Origin: Vibrio sp.
GTDB taxonomy: Bacteria; Pseudomonadota; Gammaproteobacteria; Enterobacterales; Vibrionaceae
DNA length: 12,382 nt
Direction of reading: 5' to 3'
Assembly (NCBI GenBank): GCA_007124475.1
Contig: SLFB01000034.1
Span: forward strand, 1 to 12,382
In this document: piece after piece, positions 1 to 6,632 of the stretch
Position numbering within the stretch: position 1 is the stretch's first letter
Layout of the letters: every line of letters begins with the position of its first letter
Made by a program: the position numbers and the translations under genes
Notes under the pieces: model-generated
The model's database searches: none
The model's input: only the letters and a program-made list of their open reading frames with translations
What the model was told of the DNA's origin: nothing

Positions 1-1
1 A

Positions 2-148
2 ACTTTGAAAACAGCTTGCGGTTCCCCATGCTACGCTGCGCCTGAGATGATAGCTGGCAAGAGATACTTCGGAAACAATGTGGATATATGGTCATGCGGA
101 GTTATCCTGTTTGCTCTCATTTGCGGTTACTTGCCTTTTGAAGACCCA
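2..148 (+). other. Fragment of a eukaryotic SNF1/AMPK-like Ser/Thr protein kinase (no start, fused in frame to the next gene)
   Basis: The frame is open from base 2 with no bacterial start or ribosome binding site. From base 5 it reads LKTACGSPCYAAPEM, then DIWSCGVILFALICGYLPFED. These are the end of the activation segment (phosphorylatable Thr of LKT, GSPxYAAPE with the APE motif) and subdomain IX (DxWSxGV) of SNF1/AMPK/CaMK-group kinases, which are typical of eukaryotes including protists. The ATP-binding lobe and catalytic loop would lie upstream of the window, and the C-terminal lobe helices are missing. ATA, AGA and GGA codons are frequent in this short stretch. Bacterial Hanks-type kinases do not normally carry this GSPCYAAPEM/CGYLPFED pattern. 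The reading runs straight into a Vibrio glycosyltransferase at the YLPFEDP codons (128-148). I infer foreign DNA joined by an assembly or library chimera; a real fusion is much less likely. Confidence 0.8.
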
Positions 149-625
149 CAACAAGTCTGTGAGCTATTGGCATGCTTTGCTCATCAATCATTTATTTTTT
201 ATCATCCAGAGACCCTTCAAGGGCAGCATGTGAATAATATTGAGCTAAAACCACTTTCCCATCAGACCTTTCAGGTTGATTTACATCGTTGCTCTGGAGT
301 TATTGCTAATGGTGGCTTTGAGCTGCCTTCAGAAGCGCTGGCAATTGGAAAAAAATTATTGCTCAAACCACTGAACGGTCAATTTGAACAGCAAAGCAAT
401 GTGGATACATTAGAGTTGTTAGGGCTAGCAACTGGTATGCGACAATTAGACAGAACCGTACTCGGCGAGTGGTTACATGAATCCAATACTGAACGTGTCC
501 GCTATCCTAATGTGGCTCAAGCGGTCGCTGATTGGATCATTGCGGGTAATTGGACATCTCATGATGAGCTTGCGCAACGCTTATGGCAACAGGTTGATTT
601 CCCGAGTTATGCTGAGTTGAATTAG
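128..625 (+). CDS. Glycosyltransferase, MJ1255/VC2487-like family, C-terminal part only (5' end replaced)
   Basis: After the kinase-like segment the same frame continues as a bacterial protein: a VCELLACF stretch, FIFYHPE, then GVIANGGFELPSEAL followed by a lysine-rich KKLLLKPLNGQFEQQ stretch. The G-GFELPSE block resembles the sugar-nucleotide-binding region of GT-B glycosyltransferases, and as I remember it this pattern marks the family annotated MJ1255/VC2487 in Vibrio. Roughly 165 residues are present, against about 340-350 in the full family, so the N-terminal Rossmann domain is absent. The stop is TAG at 623-625. Its position upstream of leuO agrees with the V. cholerae gene order as I recall it. 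YLPFEDP fits both the kinase and, I believe, this glycosyltransferase, so the true boundary may lie anywhere in 128-148. The acceptor substrate is unknown. Confidence 0.75.
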   Translation, partial: YLPFEDPQQVCELLACFAHQSFIFYHPETLQGQHVNNIELKPLSHQTFQVDLHRCSGVIANGGFELPSEALAIGKKLLLKPLNGQFEQQSNVDTLELLGLATGMRQLDRTVLGEWLHESNTERVRYPNVAQAVADWIIAGNWTSHDELAQRLWQQVDFPSYAELN

Positions 626-725
626 TACATTGTGTCGGCGTTAATTGACACCGTATATCCGCTTGCTCCTCGAGGGTGCAAGGGGCAGGTTAGGTTCTAT
701 CACCCCCATCATAGAGTTTGCCTAT

Positions 726-741
726 GTTCATGGCAATGAAC
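726..741. repeat. Short inverted repeat in the leuO upstream region
   Basis: GTTCAT (726-731) and ATGAAC (736-741) are perfect complements around a GGCA loop. No T-run follows, so this does not look like an intrinsic terminator. It is the clearest element in 626-780, which otherwise shows no gene and no recognisable terminator for the glycosyltransferase. Confidence 0.3.
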
Positions 742-782
742 GCCTAGCTGTAACGCCAAGTTGTGTGGATATAGATAAAATG

Positions 783-945
783 AATATTAGCAAAGTGTGA
801 TGTTTTCTATAATTTTAAGCTGGATTTGTTATAAAAATAGCATAAAAAATCCTTTATGTTTTTTTATGTTTAAATCAACATTTTGATTTTAAATGCATTT
901 TATATTTCTTGGGTAAATTAAAATGACTTTTTATCAATCCTATTG
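783..945 (+). promoter_or_regulatory. AT-rich leuO control region with candidate promoters and phased repeats
   Basis: This tract is strikingly AT-rich compared with its flanks. It contains a perfect TATAAT at 808-813 without a convincing -35. A second weak candidate is TTGGGT (909-914), 17 bases, TATCAA (932-937), which would start transcription near 944. TTTATGTTT occurs twice exactly 10 bases apart (853-861, 863-871), followed by the dyad AAATCA-N6-TGATTT (872-889). In V. cholerae leuO is known to be activated by ToxR, and leuO loci generally are silenced by H-NS through AT-rich DNA. That these bases bind either protein here is inference; I found no exact TNAAA-N5-TNAAA ToxR pair. Confidence 0.4.
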
Positions 946-966
946 CTATTGAATTGGTGAATAGTT

Positions 967-1065
967 GATAGTAAGCCTCACCAGACATTCTCTGGAACAT
1001 AACTATCGCTGTAGTTTACTGACGGTGAGAGCCTGAGTATCAAAGGCATACCGGCGAGACTACAG
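967..1065 (+). promoter_or_regulatory. Structured 5' leader of leuO (two consecutive irregular stem-loops)
   Basis: Stem-loop 1: GATAGT (967-972) pairs with ACTATC (1002-1007), enclosing CCAGA (981-985) with TCTGG (991-995). Stem-loop 2: CTGTAGT (1009-1015) pairs with ACTACAG (1059-1065), enclosing CGGT (1023-1026) with ACCG (1050-1053) and GCCT (1031-1034) with AGGC (1044-1047). A competing pairing exists: CTCACC (977-982) with GGTGAG (1024-1029) would break both stems. The leader ends about 15 bases before the leuO ribosome binding site. I do not recognise it as a known riboswitch class. Confidence 0.4.
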
Positions 1066-1091
1066 ATAATAACAAAATAGAGGCGTACCTT

Positions 1092-2051
1092 ATGCTTAAC
1101 AAAAAAGATCCAATTCACGCCATTGCTAGCTACCGGATGGAAAGCACATTAAGAAGTGTAGACTTAAATTTACTGACGGTATTTGATGCGGTGATGCAAG
1201 AGCAAAATATCACTCGCGCTGCCCATAATTTAGGAATGTCGCAACCCGCTGTCAGCAATGCGGTTGCTCGTTTAAAAGTTATGTTTAACGATGAACTGTT
1301 TATGCGTCAAGGACGTGGTATTCAACCAACGCCAAAAGCACGCCAGTTGTTTGGCCCCATTCGTCAAGCGTTGCAGATCATTCGTAATGAGCTACCTAAC
1401 TCTGTGTTTGTTCCTCATAGCTCAACACGATTATTCAAATTAGCCATTTGCAGTCCTTGCGATCTGCGCTTTGCTCCACAGATTATTAAAACGATCAATC
1501 AGTTAGCTCCTCAAGTACAGTTGCATCTTGATGCTGAGTTTGATCGTGAGTTGGCTGAGCGAATGCGTTTTCAAGAGATAGACTTTGTGATTGATTATGC
1601 ACGTTTTGAGCAGCCAGGGTTTTCTAGTACCGAGATTTTTCAAGACCAACTTGTGGTTGTGGCGGCAAAGTCTCACCCGCGAATCCAAGCTAAAGCGACT
1701 CGTGAGCAATTAGCAAATGAGCAGCATGCTAAATTATCCAAAATTCACGGACAAAGAAGTTTTTCTGAGCAGGCGTATCGTGACTTAGAGTGTCAAATTA
1801 GTTATGAAGGAACTAGCTTTAGCCATCTTCTTTATGTGGTTGGACAATCAGAGTTAGTGACCATTACTCCTCGTTGGATTGCAGAACATGCGGCGAACAA
1901 AGAGCAACTACAAATTATCGATTTTCCTTTTGAACACGCCAATATCAGCGGCTATTTAAGTTGGCATGAATCGAGTGAGAAAGATAAAGGCCACCTTTGG
2001 TTGCGTGATCAATTGATGATGATTTGTGGCGATGTTGTTGCCTCAGAATGA
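1092..2051 (+). CDS. leuO: LysR-type transcriptional regulator LeuO
   Basis: The 319-residue protein has a LysR-type N-terminal winged HTH: VDLNLLTVFDAVMQEQNITRAA from about residue 23, then LGMSQPAVSNAVARLK and FNDELFMRQGRGIQPT. This is almost identical to my memory of E. coli LeuO. The C-terminal half is the usual two-lobed effector domain, ending in the LeuO-like SWHE...DKGH motif. LeuO is a cytoplasmic global regulator that often counteracts H-NS; in V. cholerae it lies downstream of ToxR in stress and virulence control. The start at 1092 is chosen because GAGG (1081-1084) lies seven bases upstream; the internal ATG at 1137 has no such site. A long AT-rich, structured upstream region suggests complex control. 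The next gene is 148 bases downstream without an obvious terminator, so some read-through is possible. Confidence 0.95.
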   Translation: MLNKKDPIHAIASYRMESTLRSVDLNLLTVFDAVMQEQNITRAAHNLGMSQPAVSNAVARLKVMFNDELFMRQGRGIQPTPKARQLFGPIRQALQIIRNELPNSVFVPHSSTRLFKLAICSPCDLRFAPQIIKTINQLAPQVQLHLDAEFDRELAERMRFQEIDFVIDYARFEQPGFSSTEIFQDQLVVVAAKSHPRIQAKATREQLANEQHAKLSKIHGQRSFSEQAYRDLECQISYEGTSFSHLLYVVGQSELVTITPRWIAEHAANKEQLQIIDFPFEHANISGYLSWHESSEKDKGHLWLRDQLMMICGDVVASE

Positions 2052-2103
2052 TCTTTTGCTCGAGTGGATTAATCTGATGTTAGTCACTTTATAGCTATTT
2101 TTT

Positions 2104-2197
2104 GGTAAAAGTTTGAAACCAAGCCATTGTCTTTTACCTACTTGACTGTACACTTGTGCGCTCAAAAAAGCTTACAAGTGTAAGCCATAGGTAAGAG
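2104..2197 (+). promoter_or_regulatory. Acyl-CoA ligase leader with mutually exclusive hairpins, one hiding the ribosome binding site
   Basis: Three related arms occur: A, GGTAAAAG (2104-2111); B, CTTTTACCTA (2131-2140); C, TAGGTAAGAG (2188-2197). B pairs perfectly with A over 8 bp, or with C over 10 bp including one G-U. The B-C helix is prolonged by a perfect inner stem, TACACTTGT (2149-2157) with ACAAGTGTA (2174-2182), capped by GCT/AGC. Arm C holds the only AGG-type ribosome binding site before the ATG at 2200. A TATAGC at 2090-2095 could serve as a -10 and would start transcription near arm A, but its -35 is poor. A DNA operator role for the dyads is the main alternative. Confidence 0.45.
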
Positions 2198-2199
2198 AC

Positions 2200-3996
2200 A
2201 TGACTGATTTAAATTTTCACATAGTAAACTGCGTGCGTGAGCAAGTTGCGCGCGGAGGCAATCGTATCGCATTAAAGCGCAAAGTTGATCAACATTGGCA
2301 AGGGATCACTTGGCATCAATTTGGTCAGCAGATCGATCAAATCTCGCTAGCTTTGCTTTCTTTGCAGTTAGAGGTTCAGGATAAAATTGCCATTTGTTCC
2401 CCTAATATGCCCGAGTGGACCATCGCTGATTTTGCGGCGCTCCAAGCTAGATTAGTCACCGTTCCGATTTATCCTACCAATACAACAGAACAATGCGCTT
2501 ATATTGTTAATAATGCTGATGCCAAAGTACTCTTTGTGGGAGAGCAGGCTCAGTTTGATGCAGCTATGGAGCTTTACCCCCAATGTGAAATGTTGCAGTT
2601 GATCGTGGCTATGAATGATCACATCGATCTGCGATCTTTTGAACATGGTATGTCATGGCAAGATTTTATCGCTTTAGGGAGCGATACTGAGCAAGTCGAA
2701 CTAGCAAAACGTTTGCAAGCAGCTAATTATGATGATCTCTATACTCTCATTTATACCTCTGGAACTACAGGTCAGCCTAAAGGCGTAATGTTAGATTATC
2801 GTAATCTTGGAGCGCAACTTGAAGGGCATGATCAACGTTTAAACTTATCAGAAAACGATGTCTCCCTCTGCTTTTTGCCTCTCTCTCACGTTTTTGAGCG
2901 ATCTTGGAGTTGTTATGTACTCTATAAAGGGGCAACCAATTGCTACTTACAAGATGTGTTGCAAGTCCGTGACGCACTGGGCGAAGTACGTCCGACCGTA
3001 ATGTGTGCGGTGCCGCGTTTTTATGAAAAAATCTTTTCTGCTATACACGAAAAAGTGGCTAAAGCCCCATTTCATCGCAAAGCCTTGTTTACTTGGGCGG
3101 TGAATATGGGAGCAAAAATGGCTCTATGTCGTCAAGAACGTCGTCAACCATCTTGGATGTTGCAATCTAGTTATCGATTAGCCGATAAATTGGTCTTGTC
3201 TAAACTTCGTGCATTGCTTGGAGGCCGTATTCATTTTATGCCGTGCGGCGGTGCGAAATTAGATGAAACCATTGGTCGCTTTTTCCATGCCATAGGTATC
3301 AATGTCAAACTTGGTTATGGTATGACCGAGACAACAGCGACAGTCTCTTGCTGGGATGATCATCAATTTGACCCTAGTTCGATTGGTACCACGATGCCCA
3401 ATGTGCAGTTAAAAATTGGCGATAATAATGAGATTTTAGTGCGTGGCCCTATGGTGATGCGTGGCTATTACAAAATGCCAGAAGAAACCGCCAATAGCTT
3501 TGATGAGCATGGTTTTTTGAAAACAGGTGATGCTGGCCATATTGATCAACATGGTCATATTTTTATCACCGATCGCATCAAAGAGTTAATGAAAACCTCT
3601 AATGGTAAATATATCGCTCCTCAACTGGTGGAAGGAACAATAGGTAAAGATCATTTTATTGAGCAAATCGCTGTGATTGCTGATACGCGCAAATTTGTCT
3701 CGGCTTTGATCGTGCCATGTTTTGATACGCTAGAAAGTTACGCCAAAGAATTGAATATAAAATATCACGATCGACTTGAATTAATTAAACACAGTCAAGT
3801 GGTTGAAATGTTTGAACAGCGAGTGAATGAGCTACAACAAGGCTTGGCTAAATTTGAACAAGTGAAACGCTTTAAGTTACTCCCTAAGGCTTTTTCTATG
3901 AATGAAGGTGAGTTAACACCAACGCAAAAATTGCGTCGAAAAGTGATTAATGATCGCTATCAGAATGAAATTGAAGATATGTATCGGGATAAATAA
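2200..3996 (+). CDS. AMP-forming long-chain fatty acyl-CoA synthetase (FAA1/LACS-type)
   Basis: The protein of 598 residues is an ANL-superfamily adenylate-forming enzyme. It activates a long-chain fatty acid with ATP to acyl-AMP and transfers it to CoA at the inner membrane or in the cytosol. Motifs seen: P-loop YTSGTTGQPKG (185-195), GYGMTET (372-378), TGD (442-444), the hinge region DRIKELMKTSNGK (458-470), and TPTQKLRRK (573-581) with the probable catalytic lysine at 577. Length and the ELMKTSNGKYIAP/TPTQKLRRK signatures fit the larger FAA1-like class and not classical FadD (561 residues in E. coli). The gene sits between leuO and ilvIH, as I recall in V. cholerae, but its pathway is not linked to branched-chain synthesis in any way I can see. 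No FadR-like operator was found. Its leader is structured over the ribosome binding site. Confidence 0.93.
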   Translation: MTDLNFHIVNCVREQVARGGNRIALKRKVDQHWQGITWHQFGQQIDQISLALLSLQLEVQDKIAICSPNMPEWTIADFAALQARLVTVPIYPTNTTEQCAYIVNNADAKVLFVGEQAQFDAAMELYPQCEMLQLIVAMNDHIDLRSFEHGMSWQDFIALGSDTEQVELAKRLQAANYDDLYTLIYTSGTTGQPKGVMLDYRNLGAQLEGHDQRLNLSENDVSLCFLPLSHVFERSWSCYVLYKGATNCYLQDVLQVRDALGEVRPTVMCAVPRFYEKIFSAIHEKVAKAPFHRKALFTWAVNMGAKMALCRQERRQPSWMLQSSYRLADKLVLSKLRALLGGRIHFMPCGGAKLDETIGRFFHAIGINVKLGYGMTETTATVSCWDDHQFDPSSIGTTMPNVQLKIGDNNEILVRGPMVMRGYYKMPEETANSFDEHGFLKTGDAGHIDQHGHIFITDRIKELMKTSNGKYIAPQLVEGTIGKDHFIEQIAVIADTRKFVSALIVPCFDTLESYAKELNIKYHDRLELIKHSQVVEMFEQRVNELQQGLAKFEQVKRFKLLPKAFSMNEGELTPTQKLRRKVINDRYQNEIEDMYRDK

Positions 3997-4001
3997 AACC
4001 A

Positions 4002-4036
4002 CTATACCCAAACAACTTGGAGTCGTTTGGGTATAG
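4002..4036. repeat. Palindromic intergenic repeat just after the acyl-CoA ligase gene
   Basis: CTATACCCAAAC (4002-4013) and GTTTGGGTATAG (4025-4036) form a perfect 12-bp stem. The 11-base interior also pairs (ACT/AGT around TGG). It starts six bases after the stop codon. A T-run does not follow directly (CAAAATATT), so it is not a canonical intrinsic terminator, although the stem could stop or protect the 3' end of the mRNA. From memory, short TATACCCAA...TTGGGTATA palindromes are dispersed in Vibrionaceae intergenic DNA; that this is a copy is inference. Confidence 0.6.
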
Positions 4037-4123
4037 CAAAATATTACTCTGTTTTTGTCGTCATCTTTAATTCTTGACTCTGTCTGTAAGCATGAAATTA
4101 ACCTTGAATGCTATTTACTCGCT

Positions 4124-4152
4124 TTGACACCTGATTTTTAAAATATTACATA
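4124..4152 (+). promoter_or_regulatory. Candidate sigma70 promoter of ilvIH
   Basis: A perfect TTGACA (4124-4129) is followed after 17 bases by TACATA (4147-4152), giving a start near 4159 and a leader of about 180 bases. Another TTGACT lies at 4074-4079 without a good -10. In E. coli ilvIH is controlled by Lrp; no specific Lrp site can be called here by eye. Confidence 0.45.
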
Positions 4153-4156
4153 TTTG

Positions 4157-4317
4157 GGTCAATAGACCTAATGAAAATAAACCGTTACAGTTGTTGCGTT
4201 ACCTTAGCGCTTGTTATGACAAGTGCGGGACATAGCGAAAGCAGGCTGCTTTCAATTCAGGCTACCCATAAGCCCTAGACTATGTAAAACCAGCTTGAGT
4301 GCCTGACCATGGGCTTA
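4157..4317 (+). promoter_or_regulatory. Structured ilvI leader with four hairpins
   Basis: Stems seen: GGTC (4157-4160) with GACC (4165-4168); GCGCTTGT (4207-4214) with ACAAGTGC (4219-4226), fully paired with one G-U; GAAAGCAG with CTGCTTTC (4237-4253, perfect); TAAGCCC (4269-4275) with GGGCTTA (4311-4317), ending ten bases before the ribosome binding site. GGCT (4260-4263) with AGCC (4271-4274) competes with the last stem. No U-run follows any stem, so transcription attenuation is not indicated. It is not a recognised RNA family to me. Confidence 0.35.
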
Positions 4318-4337
4318 AGACTGGATAAGGAGAAAAT

Positions 4338-6077
4338 ATGGCAGAATTACCTCACAACACCATGTTGTCTGGTGCGGAAATGGTGGTTCAATCTCTCATT
4401 GAAGAAGGGGTTGAACAGATTTTCGGTTACCCGGGTGGCTCGGTGCTCGATATTTATGATGCATTGCATGTTAAATCTGAGCAGATTAAGCATGTATTGG
4501 TTCGTCATGAGCAAGCTGCAACCCATATGGCTGATGGTTATGCGCGAGCGACAGGTAAAACCGGAGTGGTATTGGTGTGTTCTGGACCTGGAGCTACGAA
4601 CACGATTACAGGTATAGCAACCGCCTATATGGATTCTATTCCGATGATCGTGATTTCTGGTAACGTCGCAACCAACTTAATTGGTAATGATGCTTTTCAA
4701 GAGTGCGACATTGTTGGGGTATCTAGACCGATAGTAAAACACAGCTTTTTGGTGAAAAAAGCACAGGATATACCTGAAACGATTAAAAAAGCATTTTACA
4801 TCGCTTCAACAGGTCGCCCTGGACCTGTGGTGATTGATATTCCCAAAGATGTGATGAACCCGCTGGTCAAGTTACCTTATCATTATCCGACATCCTTACA
4901 CATGCGTTCTTATAATCCAACCACATCAGGACATAAGGGACAAATTAAAAAAGCATTAAAAGCCTTGCTCGCGGCAAAAAAACCAGTTTTATATATTGGT
5001 GGTGGTGCGATTATTTCAGCCGCGGATAAAGCCATTAAAGCGTTAGCTGAGCAATTAAATCTACCTGTGGTTAGTACCTTGATGGGGCTAGGTGCATTTC
5101 CTGGTACCCATAAGAATAGCCTTGGCATGTTGGGTATGCATGGCTTATATGAAGCAAACATGGCAATGCATCATGCTGATTTGATTTTAGGTGTCGGGGT
5201 CAGATTTGATGATCGCACAACGAACAATTTAGAGAAATATTGTCCCAACGCCAAGATCATGCATATTGATATCGACCCATCTTCGATCTCAAAAAATGTC
5301 AAAGTCGATTTACCGATAGTGGGCTCTGCGGAGCAAGTCTTAACAACTATGCTTCAGCTATTGGACGAGCAACAAGAGAGTAATGACCAGCAGGCCTTGG
5401 ACTTATGGTGGTCAGAGATCCAGCAATGGCGTAATCGTCAATGTTTACGCTATGAAACCTCAGCAGAACACATTAAACCACAGCAAGTGATTGAAAGTTT
5501 ATTTAAGCTAACCGAGGGAAATGCCTACGTTGCCTCTGATGTCGGTCAGCACCAAATGTTTGCAGCGCTCTATTATCCTTTTGATAAGCCACGACGTTGG
5601 ATTAACTCTGGTGGCTTAGGCACAATGGGTTTTGGCTTTCCAGCCGCACTGGGTGTCAAATTTGCGTTACCTGAAGAAGAAGTGATAGTGGTGACCGGAG
5701 ATGGCAGTATTCAAATGAATATCCAAGAGCTGTCTACCGCGCTGCAATACGGTATCCCAGTTAAAATCATTAATCTCAACAATCGATTTTTGGGCATGGT
5801 CAAGCAGTGGCAAGACATTATTTATCAAGGTCGCTATTCCAACTCTTATATGAGTTCTGTACCGGATTTTGCAGCGATTGCCGAAGCCTATGGGCATGTA
5901 GGCATGCGCATTTCATCACCTGAAGAATTAGACGCTGGCTTAGCAAAAGCGTTAGCGATGAAAGACAAACTGGTGTTTGTTGATATCAATGTTGATGAAA
6001 CTGAGCACGTCTACCCAATGCAGATTAAAGGCGAGGGGATGGATAAAATGTGGCTAAGCAGAACGGAGAGAACATAA
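4338..6077 (+). CDS. ilvI: Acetolactate synthase isozyme III, large (catalytic) subunit
   Basis: This 579-residue ThDP-dependent enzyme (E. coli IlvI 574) condenses pyruvate with pyruvate or 2-oxobutyrate, the first common step of valine, leucine and isoleucine synthesis. Visible landmarks: FGYPGGSVLDIYD near the N-terminus, RHEQAATHMADGYAR with the catalytic ThDP-contacting Glu58, a central FAD-binding domain with VGVRFDDR, and the ThDP/Mg motif GDGS (454-457) running to LNN (480-482). The start is set by AAGGAG at 4327-4332, five bases before ATG. IlvH starts one base after the stop, so the two subunits are translationally coupled. Nothing in the sequence suggests loss of function. Which isozyme it is rests on the adjacency and type of the small subunit. 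Confidence 0.97.
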   Translation: MAELPHNTMLSGAEMVVQSLIEEGVEQIFGYPGGSVLDIYDALHVKSEQIKHVLVRHEQAATHMADGYARATGKTGVVLVCSGPGATNTITGIATAYMDSIPMIVISGNVATNLIGNDAFQECDIVGVSRPIVKHSFLVKKAQDIPETIKKAFYIASTGRPGPVVIDIPKDVMNPLVKLPYHYPTSLHMRSYNPTTSGHKGQIKKALKALLAAKKPVLYIGGGAIISAADKAIKALAEQLNLPVVSTLMGLGAFPGTHKNSLGMLGMHGLYEANMAMHHADLILGVGVRFDDRTTNNLEKYCPNAKIMHIDIDPSSISKNVKVDLPIVGSAEQVLTTMLQLLDEQQESNDQQALDLWWSEIQQWRNRQCLRYETSAEHIKPQQVIESLFKLTEGNAYVASDVGQHQMFAALYYPFDKPRRWINSGGLGTMGFGFPAALGVKFALPEEEVIVVTGDGSIQMNIQELSTALQYGIPVKIINLNNRFLGMVKQWQDIIYQGRYSNSYMSSVPDFAAIAEAYGHVGMRISSPEELDAGLAKALAMKDKLVFVDINVDETEHVYPMQIKGEGMDKMWLSRTERT

Positions 6078-6078
6078 C

Positions 6079-6573
6079 ATGAGATACATTATTTCGTTAC
6101 TGTTAGAGAACCAACCAGGAGCTTTGTCTCGGGTGGTTGGATTATTTTCTCAACGTGGCTACAACATTGAAACCTTGAATGTATCACCGACGGATGATGA
6201 AACTTTATCGCGCTTGAACATTACTACTAAATCCGATCAAATGCAGTTAGAGCAGATTCAAAAGCAATTGCATAAGTTAATTGATGTGTTGAAAGTTCAG
6301 GAAGTGTCGGAGTTTGAGCATATTGAGCGTGAATTAATGCTGGTAAAAATTAAAGCCAACGGCTTTGCCCGAGCAGAAGTGAAACGCACTGCTGATATCT
6401 TTCGGGGTCAGATTGTGGATGTGACTGCAGCGCAATATACCGTTCAGTTAACCGGAACCAGCGATAAGTTAGATGCCTTTATTGCTGCGATCAGTGAAGT
6501 GACCGAAGTGATTGAAGTGGCGCGAAGTGGCGTCGTAGGCATGACCCGTGGCGAGCGAGCCCTACGCGGTTAA
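6079..6573 (+). CDS. ilvH: Acetolactate synthase isozyme III, small (regulatory) subunit
   Basis: The 164-residue protein (E. coli IlvH 163) begins MRYIISLLLENQPGALSRVVGLF, a typical N-terminal ACT domain. It is followed by NIETLNVSPTDD and a C-terminal domain ending GVVGMTRGERAL. Gly14 and Asn29, positions tied to valine feedback inhibition in E. coli IlvH, are both present, so valine sensitivity is expected. It stimulates and regulates the catalytic subunit encoded one base upstream. GGAGAG (6065-6070) inside the end of ilvI serves as ribosome binding site. The gene is followed 10 bases later by a strong terminator. Confidence 0.97.
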   Translation: MRYIISLLLENQPGALSRVVGLFSQRGYNIETLNVSPTDDETLSRLNITTKSDQMQLEQIQKQLHKLIDVLKVQEVSEFEHIERELMLVKIKANGFARAEVKRTADIFRGQIVDVTAAQYTVQLTGTSDKLDAFIAAISEVTEVIEVARSGVVGMTRGERALRG

Positions 6574-6583
6574 TATAAAAAGG

Positions 6584-6619
6584 CCATAAAAAAACCAGCC
6601 GAGGCTGGTTTTTTTATGG
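6584..6619. terminator. Bidirectional intrinsic terminator between ilvH and serA
   Basis: CCAT-A7-CCAGC (6584-6599) and GCTGG-T7-ATGG (6604-6619) form a perfect 16-bp stem with a CGAG tetraloop. The GC core with seven A on one side and seven T on the other provides a U-run in both directions, serving convergent ilvH (+) and serA (-). Confidence 0.95.
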
Positions 6620-6632
6620 TTTGGGTTATTGA

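Noticed and set aside
662..682. CTTGC...GCAAG hairpin as a terminator of the glycosyltransferase gene
   Set aside because: The stem is interrupted and followed by a G-rich stretch, not a T-run.
637..757. GGCGTTA (637-643) and TAACGCC (751-757) as ends of an integron attC/VCR site
   Set aside because: The orientation and the core positions do not fit R'' (RYYYAAC) and R' (GTTRRRY), and the inner VCR consensus is absent. Probably a chance 7-base inverted repeat.
4237..4253. Perfect GAAAGCAG/CTGCTTTC hairpin as an ilvI attenuator terminator
   Set aside because: It is followed by AATTC with no U-run, so intrinsic termination is not expected.
4171..4278. A 35-codon reading frame (ATG to TAG) in the ilvI leader, considered as a leader peptide or small protein
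   Set aside because: It has no ribosome binding site, only scattered branched-chain codons (8 of 35 Leu/Ile/Val), and its codons coincide with RNA hairpins. No family recognised.
4309..4617. A 102-codon frame overlapping the start of ilvI
   Set aside because: It overlaps the well-supported ilvI frame, has no family resemblance and is explained as an out-of-frame reading.
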